DNA of 64,000 nt from Mycobacterium sp. WUMAC-067 (GTDB lineage: Bacteria; Actinomycetota; Actinomycetes; Mycobacteriales; Mycobacteriaceae), in NCBI RefSeq assembly GCF_020217485.1, contig NZ_JAEKMI010000023.1:18062-82061 (forward strand). The letters are read 5' to 3'. The translations under genes and the position numbers were made by a program. Positions 7,956 to 16,865 of this stretch are shown here, in pieces; within the stretch, counting starts at the first letter, position 1, and each line of letters starts with the position of its first letter. The notes under the pieces were generated by a model. It saw only the letters and a program-made list of their open reading frames with translations, did not search any database and was not told where the DNA came from.

Positions 7956-9140
7956 ATGAGCACCAAGACGCCACCCGCCTTCGACCGCTACGACCCCCTG
8001 GGCCTGGACGCCTCCCTGTCCGACGACGAGCGCGCAGTGCGCGACACCGTCCGGGACTTCTGCGCCGAGCACGTCCTGCCCCACGTCGCGGAGTGGTTCG
8101 AGATCGGCGACCTGCCCGTCCGCGAACTCGCCAAGGGGTTCGGTCAGCTGGGCCTGCTGGGCATGCACCTGCACGGGTACGGCTGCGGTGGGGCCTCCGC
8201 CGTGCATTACGGGCTGGCCTGCGTGGAGCTCGAGGCCGCCGACTCCGGCCTTCGGTCGATGGTCTCGGTGCAGGGGTCGCTGGCGATGTTCGCGATCTGG
8301 AATTTCGGGTCCGAGGAGCAGAAGCAGGAATGGCTGCCGGGCATGGCCACCGGCGAGCTGCTCGGCTGCTTCGGGCTGACCGAGCCCGACGTCGGATCCG
8401 ACCCCGCCGCGATGAAAACCCGTGCGCGACGGGATGGTTCGGATTGGGTGCTCAACGGTCGCAAGCTGTGGATCACCAACGGCTCGGTCGCCGACGTCGC
8501 GGTCGTGTGGGCCAACACCGACGACGGCATACGCGGATTCATCGTGCCCACCCGCACCGCGGGCTTCACCGCCAACACCATTCACCACAAGCTGTCGCTG
8601 CGGGCCTCGATCACCAGCGAGCTGGTGCTCGACGACGTGCGGTTGCCCGCCGAGGCGATGCTGCCCGAGGCCAAGGGGCTGCGCGGGCCACTGTCGTGTC
8701 TGTCCGAGGCCCGCTACGGAATCATCTGGGGCTCCATGGGGGCGGCGCGCTCGGCCTGGCAGGCCGCCCTCGACTACGCCACGCAGCGCACCCAGTTCGG
8801 CCGCCCGATCGCCGGATTCCAGTTGACCCAGGCGAAACTCGTCGATATGGCCGTCGAGCTGCACAAGGGCCAACTGCTGTCGCTGCACCTCGGCCGCCTC
8901 AAGGACAGCGTGGGCCTGCGTCCCGAACAGGTCAGCTTCGGCAAGCTCAACAACACCCGGGAGGCGATCGAGATCTGCCGGACCGCCCGAACGATCCTGG
9001 GCGGCAACGGGATATCGCTGGAATACCCCGTGATCCGGCACATGGTCAACCTGGAATCGGTGCTGACCTATGAGGGCACACCGGAGATGCACCAGCTCGT
9101 CCTCGGCCAGGCGTTCACCGGCAGCGACGCCTTCCGCTGA
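7956..9140 (+). CDS. fadE7: Acyl-CoA dehydrogenase, glutaryl-CoA dehydrogenase-like
   Basis: A 394-residue FAD enzyme, matching Rv0400c in length and position. FAD-binding segments are GCFGLTEPDVGSDP and KLWITNGSVADV, and the helix before the C-terminus reads ARTILGGNGISLEYPVIRH. The catalytic base is the Glu of TYEGTPEMHQLVLGQ, the usual ACAD position. The ILGGNGI and IRHMVNLE segments are typical of glutaryl-CoA dehydrogenases, but decarboxylation cannot be read from sequence. It starts 16 bases after the SDR stop, and its TGA overlaps the next ATG by one base. Confidence 0.92.
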   Translation: MSTKTPPAFDRYDPLGLDASLSDDERAVRDTVRDFCAEHVLPHVAEWFEIGDLPVRELAKGFGQLGLLGMHLHGYGCGGASAVHYGLACVELEAADSGLRSMVSVQGSLAMFAIWNFGSEEQKQEWLPGMATGELLGCFGLTEPDVGSDPAAMKTRARRDGSDWVLNGRKLWITNGSVADVAVVWANTDDGIRGFIVPTRTAGFTANTIHHKLSLRASITSELVLDDVRLPAEAMLPEAKGLRGPLSCLSEARYGIIWGSMGAARSAWQAALDYATQRTQFGRPIAGFQLTQAKLVDMAVELHKGQLLSLHLGRLKDSVGLRPEQVSFGKLNNTREAIEICRTARTILGGNGISLEYPVIRHMVNLESVLTYEGTPEMHQLVLGQAFTGSDAFR

Positions 9141-10285
9141 TGAGCCGCCTGACCTACACGCACGAGCATCACCAGTTCCGGGAACTGGTACGCGATTTCG
9201 TGCAGCAGGCGGTCGCGCCCAACCACGAGAGCTGGGAACGCGACGGCCAGTGGGACCGCTCGCTGTTCACCGAGGCGGGCAAGCTTGGGCTGCTGGGCTT
9301 TTCGGTGCCCGAGCATCTCGGCGGCCCCGGCGTGGACGACTTCCGCTACAACGCGATCGTGATCGACGAGTTGCAGCGCGCCGGGGCGGCCGCCGAGGCC
9401 ATCGCCTTCACGCTGCAAAACGACGTGGTGCTGCCCTATCTCACCGATTTGACGACCCCCGAGCAGCAACAGCGCTGGCTGCCCGGGGTGGTCACCGGCG
9501 AGACGGTGCTCGGCATCGGGATGACCGAGCCCGGAACCGGCAGCGACCTGGCCGGGATCCGCACGACCGCGGTGCGAGACGGCGACGACTACGTCGTCAA
9601 CGGCGCCAAGACGTTCATCTCCAACGGTCAGGTCGGGGACCTGTTCGTCATCGCCGCGCGCACCTCGCCGGATCGCCATCAGGGACTGTCACTTCTGGTG
9701 GTCGACGCCGACACCCCGGGCTTCTCCCGCGGCCGCAACCTGGAGAAGATCGGCCTGCACGCCCAGGACACCAGCGAGCTCACCTTCACCGATATGCGGG
9801 TGCCGAAAGAAAACCTGCTCGAATCAGAGGGCCGCGGCTTCTATCAGTTGATGAAGAACCTGCCCCAGGAGCGGCTCGCGCTCGGCGTGGGGGCGGTGGC
9901 CGCCGCGGAAGCGATCCTGGCCGGAACCCTCGACTACGTCCGTGACCGCAAGGCCTTCGGATCACCGATCGCGAGCTTCCAGCACAGCCAATTCGTGCTC
10001 GCCGAGCTGGCAACCGAAATCGACATCGCCCGAACGTATCTCGACGACTGCCTTGCCCAGCACCTCGAGGGTGAGCTGACGGCGGCCCGCGCCGCCCGGC
10101 TGAAATGGTGGACGACCGACCTCCAGGTGCGCACCGCCGACCGCTGCCTGCAGCTGCACGGGGGGTACGGCTACATGCGCGAATACAGCGTGGCGCGCGC
10201 GTTCGTCGACGCCCGCATCCAAACCATCTACGGCGGCACCAACGAGATCATGAAGACGATCATCGCCAAGGACCTGGGCCTCTAG
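9140..10285 (+). CDS. Acyl-CoA dehydrogenase, long-chain (LCAD) type
   Basis: A 381-residue acyl-CoA dehydrogenase. FAD motifs are GIGMTEPGTGSDLAG and AKTFISNGQVGD, and the helix QLHGGYGYMREY is conserved. The C-terminal motif is IYGGTNEIMK, so Gly replaces the Glu used by short- and medium-chain enzymes. Instead a Glu is present at residue 257 in VAAAEA, the helix-G position used by LCAD and isovaleryl-CoA dehydrogenase. The enzyme should be active with a relocated base. ATG at 9140 overlaps the preceding stop (TGATG). It pairs with FadE7, either as a second desaturation step or, less likely, as a heteromeric partner. Confidence 0.92.
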   Translation: MSRLTYTHEHHQFRELVRDFVQQAVAPNHESWERDGQWDRSLFTEAGKLGLLGFSVPEHLGGPGVDDFRYNAIVIDELQRAGAAAEAIAFTLQNDVVLPYLTDLTTPEQQQRWLPGVVTGETVLGIGMTEPGTGSDLAGIRTTAVRDGDDYVVNGAKTFISNGQVGDLFVIAARTSPDRHQGLSLLVVDADTPGFSRGRNLEKIGLHAQDTSELTFTDMRVPKENLLESEGRGFYQLMKNLPQERLALGVGAVAAAEAILAGTLDYVRDRKAFGSPIASFQHSQFVLAELATEIDIARTYLDDCLAQHLEGELTAARAARLKWWTTDLQVRTADRCLQLHGGYGYMREYSVARAFVDARIQTIYGGTNEIMKTIIAKDLGL

Positions 10286-10294
10286 GGGCAGCCG

Positions 10295-10966
10295 ATGGCC
10301 ACCGACATCGCCGACTACAGCGCCCTTCCCGCCGAGGAGGCGGTGCGCGCCGCCCGCGTCAGCTCGCGGCGCCGCCAGGTGCTCGATGCCGCGGTCAAGG
10401 TCATGGGCAGGACCGGGTTTCACCAGATGTCCATGCAGGATCTGGCCGCCGAGGCCGAGGTCAGCGTCGGCCTGCTCTACAAGTACTTCGGCGGCAAGGA
10501 GGACCTGCTGCTCGCCACGATCGTGCGCATCCTCGACGTGTTCCGCGATCAGCTTTCGCCGGTCATCGACGCCGCCGGCGATGACGTCGTGGACCAGTTG
10601 ACCGCGGGGATCCGCCGCTACATCCAGATCGTCGACGAGAACCTCGACGGCGTGGTGCTGACCTACCGGGAGAGCCGAACCCTCGGAGCGCCCGGGCGCA
10701 CCCAGATCAAGGACCTCGAAATCGCCACGGCCGCACCGCTGCGCGCGGTGATCGAGGCCGGCATCGCCGAGGGCGTCTTCCGCGGGGTCGATGTCGACCT
10801 CACCGTGTTCGACATCATGCTGCTCGCGCACGGCTGGGCGCTGAAGCATTGGCACTTCGGGCCGATCTACACCGTCGACGAATACATCGCGTTGCAGATC
10901 CGCCACGTGCTGGGCGGATTGATCGCCGACGACCGCCGCGCCGACTACGCGCACGTGCTGAAATGA
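10295..10966 (+). CDS. TetR family transcriptional regulator
   Basis: This 223-residue repressor has an N-terminal helix-turn-helix: RRRQVLDAAVKVMGRTGFHQ, then MQDLAAEAEVSVGLLYKYFG and GKEDLL, the TetR hallmark, at about residues 27-75. The C-terminal half is a ligand-binding helical domain that continues to LIADDRRADYAHVLK. It starts 9 bases after the second acyl-CoA dehydrogenase and probably represses this operon in response to an acyl-CoA, as related FadR-like TetR proteins do. No clear palindromic operator was seen in the short 7126-7195 promoter gap, so the target is inferred from position. Confidence 0.92.
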   Translation: MATDIADYSALPAEEAVRAARVSSRRRQVLDAAVKVMGRTGFHQMSMQDLAAEAEVSVGLLYKYFGGKEDLLLATIVRILDVFRDQLSPVIDAAGDDVVDQLTAGIRRYIQIVDENLDGVVLTYRESRTLGAPGRTQIKDLEIATAAPLRAVIEAGIAEGVFRGVDVDLTVFDIMLLAHGWALKHWHFGPIYTVDEYIALQIRHVLGGLIADDRRADYAHVLK

Positions 10967-11610
10967 GGGGCATGGGGATCACCGCACGCCGAGTCCGCGG
11001 CATGGTCGCGCTGTTGGCCCTGGGGGCCGTTGCCGGTCTGCCGGCGGCGGGCGCCGACCCGGCCGCGGGGCTGCCCCCGATGACGTCCAGCGGCAGTGGG
11101 CCGATCATCGGCGGGGGCTCCGCCGCGGCGCAGGGAATCGCGCAGCAGCTCTTTAGCTTTGGCAATCCTAACGTCGTGCAGGAGGTCGACGGCTCGGACG
11201 CGGCGCAGTTCATCACGTCCGCCGCGGGCGCCGCCAACCAGCGACTCGCGGCGCCCTTCTCGCTGCTGCGCCGGGCGTTGGCATGCCAGACCGACAATTC
11301 CGGATCGGGGGCGGGGTTCGGGGCGCGCGCCTACCGACGCAACGACGGGCAGTGGGGAGGAGCGATGCTGGTCGCGGCCAAGAGCGCGACGCCGAGCCTC
11401 GACACCCTGGTCGGCTGCGTGAAGACCAACTGGCGACGGACAGCGGCCGGCGGCGAAACGGCCATGTGCAACAACGGCTGGACCACGCCGACGTCCTACG
11501 AGAGCCGCCGCGGCGAGACCTATTACATCCTGCTCGCCGGCACCGCCGCCGACTTCTGCAGCGACCTCAACGCCAAGTACAAGAGCGACGCCAGCGGGTG
11601 GCCGTTCTAA
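10963..11610 (+). CDS. Secreted protein of unknown function
   Basis: A 215-residue protein starting at ATG 10963, overlapping the TetR stop as ATGA, so it is translated with the operon. A signal peptide is visible: basic RRVRG, a hydrophobic core VALLALGAVAGL, and an Ala-rich end PAAGADPA for cleavage at about residue 30. The mature part has four cysteines in ALACQTD, GCVKTN, MCNNGW and FCSDLN, which could form two disulfides outside the cytoplasm. I recognise no domain. The overlap with a regulator of acyl-CoA genes hints at a linked role, but no function can be assigned. Confidence 0.82.
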   Translation: MRGMGITARRVRGMVALLALGAVAGLPAAGADPAAGLPPMTSSGSGPIIGGGSAAAQGIAQQLFSFGNPNVVQEVDGSDAAQFITSAAGAANQRLAAPFSLLRRALACQTDNSGSGAGFGARAYRRNDGQWGGAMLVAAKSATPSLDTLVGCVKTNWRRTAAGGETAMCNNGWTTPTSYESRRGETYYILLAGTAADFCSDLNAKYKSDASGWPF

Positions 11611-11988
11611 CGGCCGCGATGCCCTCTTACCCGTCGCTGAAACAAATTGCCATCCCGATGGTTTCGCCGCGCGTCGGGCGGCGCGAGCTCGGGACGTATT
11701 TGAATTCATATCCAATTTGCGCAGCCGCGTCGGCGAGCGGCGGGTAAATAGCGATCCAATATAGCCGCGACATGGGCCCCGCGCAGGATAATTCCCATTC
11801 ACCGGGCCACCGGATTTTGCTGAATTTTGTTCTCGGCCAAGCGGTCGCATCACAGCGGGGTTCATCGGTCATCCGTTTGACGAATTGGTCGGAAATATTC
11901 GCGAAATCGCTTATCTGCGAGCGATTGACGCCGTAAGCTCGCGGACATCGGGCCTCAGAATGTCGTCTCCCAGACGTAGGGGTTTCTC
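11611..11988. other. Gene-poor intergenic stretch, low GC
   Basis: These 378 bases are clearly less GC-rich than their surroundings, with AATTTGAATTCATA-like blocks around 11696-11720 and 11800-11830. No reading frame with mycobacterial codon use was found. The stretch precedes a small Cys-containing reading frame at 11989 and could hold its promoter. The base composition suggests transferred or decaying DNA. Confidence 0.5.
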
Positions 11989-12111
11989 ATGTCACGTCGT
12001 ACTAGCAAAATCGTCGTCGCCGTGGTGCTGGCTTTCGCAGCGCCAATGACCTCGGCGTGCACGGTTCCGATCGTTATCGATTGTGGACCCGGTTTGACCT
12101 GCACCGGATAG
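11989..12111 (+). CDS. Candidate 40-residue secreted Cys-containing peptide
   Basis: ATG at 11989 is preceded by AGGGG about 8 bases upstream. The 40-residue product begins MSRRTSKIVVAVVLAFAAPM, a basic start followed by a hydrophobic core, and ends with three cysteines (SAC, DCG, TCTG). It looks like a signal peptide with a very short mature part. The SAC could serve as a poor lipobox, since the -3 residue is Thr instead of Leu. A hairpin follows the stop by 14 bases. It is too short to prove coding by composition alone. Confidence 0.5.
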   Translation: MSRRTSKIVVAVVLAFAAPMTSACTVPIVIDCGPGLTCTG

Positions 12112-12124
12112 CGGCAGACCGAAC

Positions 12125-12149
12125 GGGCCCCGAGCTCAATTCGGGGCCC
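12125..12149. terminator. GC-rich hairpin after the small reading frame
   Basis: GGGCCCCGA at 12125-12133 pairs perfectly with TCGGGGCCC at 12141-12149 around a 7-base loop. There is no T-run, as is common for mycobacterial intrinsic terminators. It ends the small transcript proposed at 11989-12111. The following 268 bases up to ndhA hold no gene I can support. Confidence 0.6.
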
Positions 12150-12417
12150 TCCACTCACATCACGCCTCGCGTAGCGAGGAGCGCACGGTGATCGGCCGGG
12201 GCCGCAGCATGCCCTGATGCGCGCCGCGGCCCCGGCCGGGATCCTTTACCACACACGCCCTTTCGGGCTTCGCGGAGCGTACGGCGCTGAGACTGACTTG
12301 GTCACAGGCGTTTTCGACTCCTCCGCTCCTTCTGCTGCCCTGGTGGCCCTGATGCGTTGCGCATCGGTCTGCAGATCGGCCTCGCCTTTCCTGGGCGCGG
12401 CGTCGTACGGTGGAGGC

Positions 12418-13812
12418 ATGTCGCGCCATCGTGTGGTCATCATCGGAAGCGGTTTCGGCGGACTGACGGCGGCCAAGGCGCTCAAACGCGCCCCCAGGGG
12501 AAGTGAAGTCGAGGTCACCGTGATCTCGAAAACGACCACGCACCTCTTCCAGCCGCTGCTGTACCAGGTGGCCACGGGCATCCTGTCCGAGGGCGACATC
12601 GCGCCGACCACCAGGCTGATCCTGCGCCGCCAGAAAAACGTCCGGGTGCTGTGGGGGGAAGTCTCGGCCATCGACCTCACCGCCAAGACGGTCACATCCC
12701 ACCTGATGGGCATGGAGACGGTGACGCCCTACGACAGCCTGATCGTGGCCGCCGGCGCACAGCAGTCCTACTTCGGCCACGACGAGTACGCCGCGTTCGC
12801 GCCCGGGATGAAGAGCATCGACGACGCCCTGGAACTGCGCGGCCGCATTCTCGGCGCATTCGAGGCCGCCGAGGTCGCCATCGACCCGGCCGAACGCCAA
12901 CGCCGGCTGACCTTCGTGGTGGTCGGGGCCGGGCCCACCGGTGTCGAGCTGGCGGGCGAGATCGTTCAGCTGGCCGAGCGGACCCTGGCCGGCGCGTTCC
13001 GGACGATCACCCCCAGCGAATGCCGCGTCATCCTGCTCGACGCGGCGCCCGCGGTGTTGCCGCCGATGGGTACCAAGCTGGGCCTCAAGGCGCAACGGCG
13101 GCTGGAGAAGATGGATGTCGAGGTCCAGCTCAACGCGATGGTGACCGCGGTCGACTACATGGGCATCACGGTCAAGGAGAAGGACGGCGGCGAGCGCCGC
13201 ATCGAGTGCGCGTGCAAGGTGTGGGCGGCCGGCGTGCAGGCCAGCTCGCTGGGCGCGATGCTCGCCGAACAGTCCGACGGAACCGAAACCGACCGCGCCG
13301 GAAGGGTGATCGTCGAGCCCGACCTCACCGTCAAGGGCCACCCGTACGTGTTCGTCGTCGGTGACCTGATGTCGGTGCCCGGCGTCCCCGGGATGGCGCA
13401 GGGCGCGATCCAGGGAGCGAAGTACGCCGCCACCGTCATCAAGCACGCGGTCAAGGGCGACGACAATCCGGCCGAGCGCACGCCGTTCCGGTACGTGAAC
13501 AAGGGCAGCATGGCGCTCATCTCCCGCTACAGCGCGGTCGCGCAGGTCGGCAAGGTCGAATTTGCCGGATTCTTCGCCTGGCTGGCCTGGCTGGTGCTGC
13601 ACCTGTACTACCTCATCGGCCACCGGAACCGACTCGCCGCCATGTTCGCCTGGGGGATCTCGTTCCTGGGCCGCACCCGCGGCCAGATGGCCATCACCAG
13701 CCAGATGATCTACGCCCGCCCGCTGGTGAACTGGGTGGAGCAGCAGGCCGCGGAAGGAACGCTCGCGGCGGCCGAACGCGCCGAGACGGCCGAGCAGAAG
13801 GCGGCCGGTTAG
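12418..13812 (+). CDS. ndhA: Type II NADH dehydrogenase
   Basis: NDH-2 oxidises NADH and reduces menaquinone at the membrane without pumping protons. The 464-residue protein has an N-terminal FAD motif VVIIGSGFGGLTAAKAL, the quinone-site segment HLFQPLLYQVATGILSEGDI, a second dinucleotide motif VVVGAGPTGVELAGE, and YVFVVGDLMSVPG followed by MAQGAIQGAKYAA. Hydrophobic C-terminal helices (FFAWLAWLVLHLYYLIG) suit monotopic membrane binding. The start is ATG at 12418, after GGTGGAGG. Adjacency to metZ matches H37Rv ndhA (Rv0392c) and not ndh (Rv1854c). The stop overlaps that of metZ by four bases in a convergent arrangement. Confidence 0.95.
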   Translation: MSRHRVVIIGSGFGGLTAAKALKRAPRGSEVEVTVISKTTTHLFQPLLYQVATGILSEGDIAPTTRLILRRQKNVRVLWGEVSAIDLTAKTVTSHLMGMETVTPYDSLIVAAGAQQSYFGHDEYAAFAPGMKSIDDALELRGRILGAFEAAEVAIDPAERQRRLTFVVVGAGPTGVELAGEIVQLAERTLAGAFRTITPSECRVILLDAAPAVLPPMGTKLGLKAQRRLEKMDVEVQLNAMVTAVDYMGITVKEKDGGERRIECACKVWAAGVQASSLGAMLAEQSDGTETDRAGRVIVEPDLTVKGHPYVFVVGDLMSVPGVPGMAQGAIQGAKYAATVIKHAVKGDDNPAERTPFRYVNKGSMALISRYSAVAQVGKVEFAGFFAWLAWLVLHLYYLIGHRNRLAAMFAWGISFLGRTRGQMAITSQMIYARPLVNWVEQQAAEGTLAAAERAETAEQKAAG

Positions 13813-15035
13813 CTCAAGGCCCGATCGATGTCGGCGATCAGGTCCTCGGTGCCTTCCAGCCCGACGGAGATGCGCACCACGCCGTCACCGAGCCCGATCG
13901 CCGCGCGGCCCTCCGGGCCCATCGCGCGGTGAGTGGTGGTCGCGGGGTGTGTGACAAGGGATTTGGCGTCGCCGAGATTGTTGGAGATGTCGATCAGCGT
14001 CAACTTGTCCAGCACCTCGAAGGCCCGCCGTTTGGCCGCACTTTCCGGGCAGTCGAGCGCGAAGGTGATCACCGTCCCGCCGCCCGACATCTGGCGCTTG
14101 GCCAGGTCGTATTGCGGGTGTGAGGACAGATAGGGGTAACGGACCCAACTCACCGCCGGATGGGTCTCGAGGAATTCGGCGATCCGGTACGCCGAGGAAT
14201 TGCTGTGCTCGACCCGGATAGCCATCGTCTCAAGGCCTTTCAGCAACACCCAGGCGTTGAACGCGCTCATCGCCGGGCCGGTGTGCCGCATCAGTTTCTG
14301 CACCGGGCCGTCGATGTACTCCTTGTCGCCGAGGATGGCCCCGCCCAGCACCCGGCCCTGGCCGTCGATGTGCTTGGTGCCCGAGTACACCACCACGTCG
14401 ACACCGAGCGGGACGCCCTGCTGCAGCAGCGGTGTGGCGAAAACGTTGTCCAACACCACCTTTGCGCCCGCGGCGTGGGCGAGCTCGGTCACCGCGGCGA
14501 TGTCCACCAGCGACTGCATCGGATTCGACGGTGTCTCGAAGAACACCGCCGTGGTGGGTACCGACAACGCCTGCTCCCACTGGGCCAGGTCGTCGCCGTC
14601 GACGAAGACGGTTTCGACACCCCAGCGCGGCAGGATCTCGTTGCACACCACGAAACACGACCCGAACAGGCTGCGCGACGCGACCAACCGGTCCCCCGCG
14701 CCCAGCAGCGCCCCCAGCGACGTGAACACCGCCGCCATGCCGCTGGCGGTGGCGAACGCCGCCGGTGCCCCCTCGAGCAGGCGCAGCCGCTCCTCGAACA
14801 TCGTCACGGTCGGGTTGCCGTACCGCGAGTAGACGAAGCGGTCGACCTCACCGGTGAACGACTGCTCGGCGACCGCCGCGGACTCGTAGACGTAGCCCGA
14901 CGTCAGGTACAGCGCCTCGGCGGTCTCGTCGAACCCCGAACGCAGCAGCCCACCACGTACGCCGATGGTCGCCTGGCTGACGTCTTCGGGCAGCGGTGTG
15001 GGTGTGCGGACCGAGCCGTGGTCGGCGGGCGTCAT
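13809..15035 (-). CDS. metZ: O-succinylhomoserine sulfhydrylase
   Basis: MetZ makes homocysteine from O-succinylhomoserine and sulfide in the methionine pathway. The 408-residue sequence is a Cys/Met metabolism PLP enzyme with YSRYGNPTV, the PLP-stacking and phosphate region ASGMAAVFTSLGALL, ETPSNPM, and the lysine that binds PLP in VVYSGTKHIDGQG. The C-terminal RISVGLEGTEDLIADIDRAL is the family ending. ATG at 15035. It lies 7 bases after the rhodanese gene, so sulfur-handling functions appear linked in one transcript, as in M. tuberculosis (Rv0390-Rv0391). Confidence 0.95.
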   Translation of the reverse strand: MTPADHGSVRTPTPLPEDVSQATIGVRGGLLRSGFDETAEALYLTSGYVYESAAVAEQSFTGEVDRFVYSRYGNPTVTMFEERLRLLEGAPAAFATASGMAAVFTSLGALLGAGDRLVASRSLFGSCFVVCNEILPRWGVETVFVDGDDLAQWEQALSVPTTAVFFETPSNPMQSLVDIAAVTELAHAAGAKVVLDNVFATPLLQQGVPLGVDVVVYSGTKHIDGQGRVLGGAILGDKEYIDGPVQKLMRHTGPAMSAFNAWVLLKGLETMAIRVEHSNSSAYRIAEFLETHPAVSWVRYPYLSSHPQYDLAKRQMSGGGTVITFALDCPESAAKRRAFEVLDKLTLIDISNNLGDAKSLVTHPATTTHRAMGPEGRAAIGLGDGVVRISVGLEGTEDLIADIDRALS

Positions 15036-15042
15036 GCCTGGA

Positions 15043-15480
15043 TCAACCTTGCTTCCAAGGCAATCCGATCGCCCGCCACCCCGACTCGCCGCGGTGTCCG
15101 TTGGCGTCGAGCTGGCCTTCGAAGCCGTCCAGGATGTTGTAGGCCGGGGTGATGCCCAGCTCGGTCGCCACCTCGGCGGCGCCGATGGATCGGTTTCCCG
15201 AGCGGCACAGGAACAGCACCGGGCGGTCCGCGTCGGCGGCGGCGAGCACCTGCTCGCGCAGCTGGTCGGCGAAATTCGCGTTGGGCCTGCCGTCGGACGA
15301 ATTCCATTCGAGGAACAGCACCTCGCGGCCGAGGCTGGACAGATCGGGCACCCCGACGAATCGCCATTCGGCGTCGGTGCGCACGTCGACCAGCACGGCG
15401 TCCGGATTGTCGCTGAGCAGTTTCCATGCCTCCAGCGGCGAGATGTCGCCCGCGTAGGAGTGTCCGCGCTCTGTGCTCAT
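15043..15480 (-). CDS. Rhodanese-domain sulfurtransferase
   Basis: A 145-residue single-domain rhodanese, corresponding to Rv0390. The N-terminal DAVLVDVRTDAEWRFVGVP is the CH2A-type segment, and the active-site loop is FLCRSGNRS with the catalytic Cys. This is followed by AYNILDGFEGQLD and the C-terminal GWRAIGLPWKQG. The start is ATG at 15480 (MSTERGHSYAGD), with GAGGGA about 8 bases upstream; a longer reading to 15519 lacks that site. The placement before metZ suggests delivery of sulfane sulfur or sulfide for homocysteine synthesis, which is an inference. Confidence 0.93.
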   Translation of the reverse strand: MSTERGHSYAGDISPLEAWKLLSDNPDAVLVDVRTDAEWRFVGVPDLSSLGREVLFLEWNSSDGRPNANFADQLREQVLAAADADRPVLFLCRSGNRSIGAAEVATELGITPAYNILDGFEGQLDANGHRGESGWRAIGLPWKQG

Positions 15481-15598
15481 GCTCGTATTCCCTCGTCCTT
15501 CGTACGCATCGTCAGCCACCCCGGCGAGATTGCCCCCTGCCCGCGGCGATACCTGACCTGCGATCGTATCGAGACCGCCGCCGCGCGCATCTCGGGGC

Positions 15599-16804
15599 TC
15601 AGCCGCCTGAGCCCGGGGCGGCCAGCCTTTCCGCGGCCTGACCGGCGCGCTCGCGTGCGGCCGTCACCTCCGGCGCCGTCGCCAAGGCCCGGAACCCGCG
15701 CCCGGAGACGCGCAGGTCGCTCTCCGGCACGCTCAGCGCGCCGACCAACGCGGCGGGGTCACGGGAATCGGCCGGGGCCGCGACGCGGGCGGCGGCCGGC
15801 GACACCATCATGGTGTCCACCGGCAGTCCCAGGATGGTGCGGGCCTGCAGCTCGAACGCCGAAAGGCGCTGGCTGCGCAGGGTCACCCAGGCGCTGTCGG
15901 CCGGGTGCGACGTGACGTCGGCGAAGTACACCTCGTCGCCGTTGACCATCAATTCGACCCCGAACACGCCGCGCCCGCCCAGCGCCTTGACGATCCGCGC
16001 GGCGATCGACCTCGCGGCGTCCGTCGCGGCCGCGCTCATCTTCTGGGGCTGCCAGGATTCCAGGACCTGTCCGGCGGATCCGCGATGCCCGATGGGTGAG
16101 CAGAATTCGATCGCCGGCCCCGACGGGCCTTCGCTGCGCACCGCCAGGAGGGTCACGTAGAACTCGACCTCGACCACGGTTTCGGCCAGCACCCGGGCGG
16201 CGGGCTGGTCGCCCACCGCGCGATGCCAGGCGGGAGCGATGTCCTCGCGACGTGCCGCCACCGACTGTCGCTGCCCGGTCGGCCCGGCCGCCGGCTTGAC
16301 CAGCAACGGATACCCCGCGTGCGCGCCGACCGCCTCGAGTTCGGCCAGCGACCCGACGAACCAGAACGGCGCGGTGGGCAGCCCCAGCTCGTCGGCGGCC
16401 AGCCGGCGCAGCCCTTCGCGGTCGGCGGTGAGCCGCACGGCGCGGGCGCTGGGCACCAGCCGGCTGCGGTTGCCGTCGAGCCCGTCGAGGGCCCTGGTGG
16501 CGACCGCGTCGGTGGTGGTGACGACGAGGTCGGGGTGCAGCCGCCCGATCGTCTGCGCCAGCTCGTCGGCGTCGGACATGTCGAACACCAGCGCCTGGTC
16601 GGCGACCCCGTGCGCGGGGGCGTGGGGGTGCCGGTCGGCGGCGATCACGCGGGCCCCGAGGCGTCCCAGGGCGATCGCCAGCTCCCGGCTGATCTCGTCC
16701 GATCCCAGCAGCAGCACCGTCGGGCGTGCGTCGGCGGGGGCTTGCGGGGGCACGACGAGCGCCGTCGTTTCGTCGTCTCGTCCGTCCGTCTCGCCGTCAG
16801 TCAC
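15599..16804 (-). CDS. purT: Formate-dependent GAR transformylase
   Basis: PurT makes formylglycinamide ribonucleotide from GAR, formate and ATP, a folate-free alternative to PurN in purine synthesis. The 401-residue ATP-grasp protein shows TVLLLGSDEISRELAIALGR (N-terminal Rossmann-like domain), EADRHPHAPAH-type purine-enzyme segment, PLLVKPAAGPTGQRQS for ATP binding, and GVFGVELMVNGDEVYFADVT with metal-binding acidic residues. The C-terminal HPADSAWVTL and ILGLPVDT match PurT/PurK. It is shorter at the N-terminus than the 419 residues I recall for Rv0389. The next gene on the left (rhodanese) is 118 bases away. Confidence 0.92.
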   Translation of the reverse strand: MTDGETDGRDDETTALVVPPQAPADARPTVLLLGSDEISRELAIALGRLGARVIAADRHPHAPAHGVADQALVFDMSDADELAQTIGRLHPDLVVTTTDAVATRALDGLDGNRSRLVPSARAVRLTADREGLRRLAADELGLPTAPFWFVGSLAELEAVGAHAGYPLLVKPAAGPTGQRQSVAARREDIAPAWHRAVGDQPAARVLAETVVEVEFYVTLLAVRSEGPSGPAIEFCSPIGHRGSAGQVLESWQPQKMSAAATDAARSIAARIVKALGGRGVFGVELMVNGDEVYFADVTSHPADSAWVTLRSQRLSAFELQARTILGLPVDTMMVSPAAARVAAPADSRDPAALVGALSVPESDLRVSGRGFRALATAPEVTAARERAGQAAERLAAPGSGG

Positions 16805-16865
16805 GGCTCAAGGATAGGTCGGGGCGAAGGGTGCGAGGCCGTGCTCGCGCTTGACTAGGGCTGAT

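Noticed and set aside
12160..13623. A 487-codon minus-strand frame antisense to ndhA
   Set aside because: Shadow composition; ndhA has both dinucleotide motifs on the plus strand.
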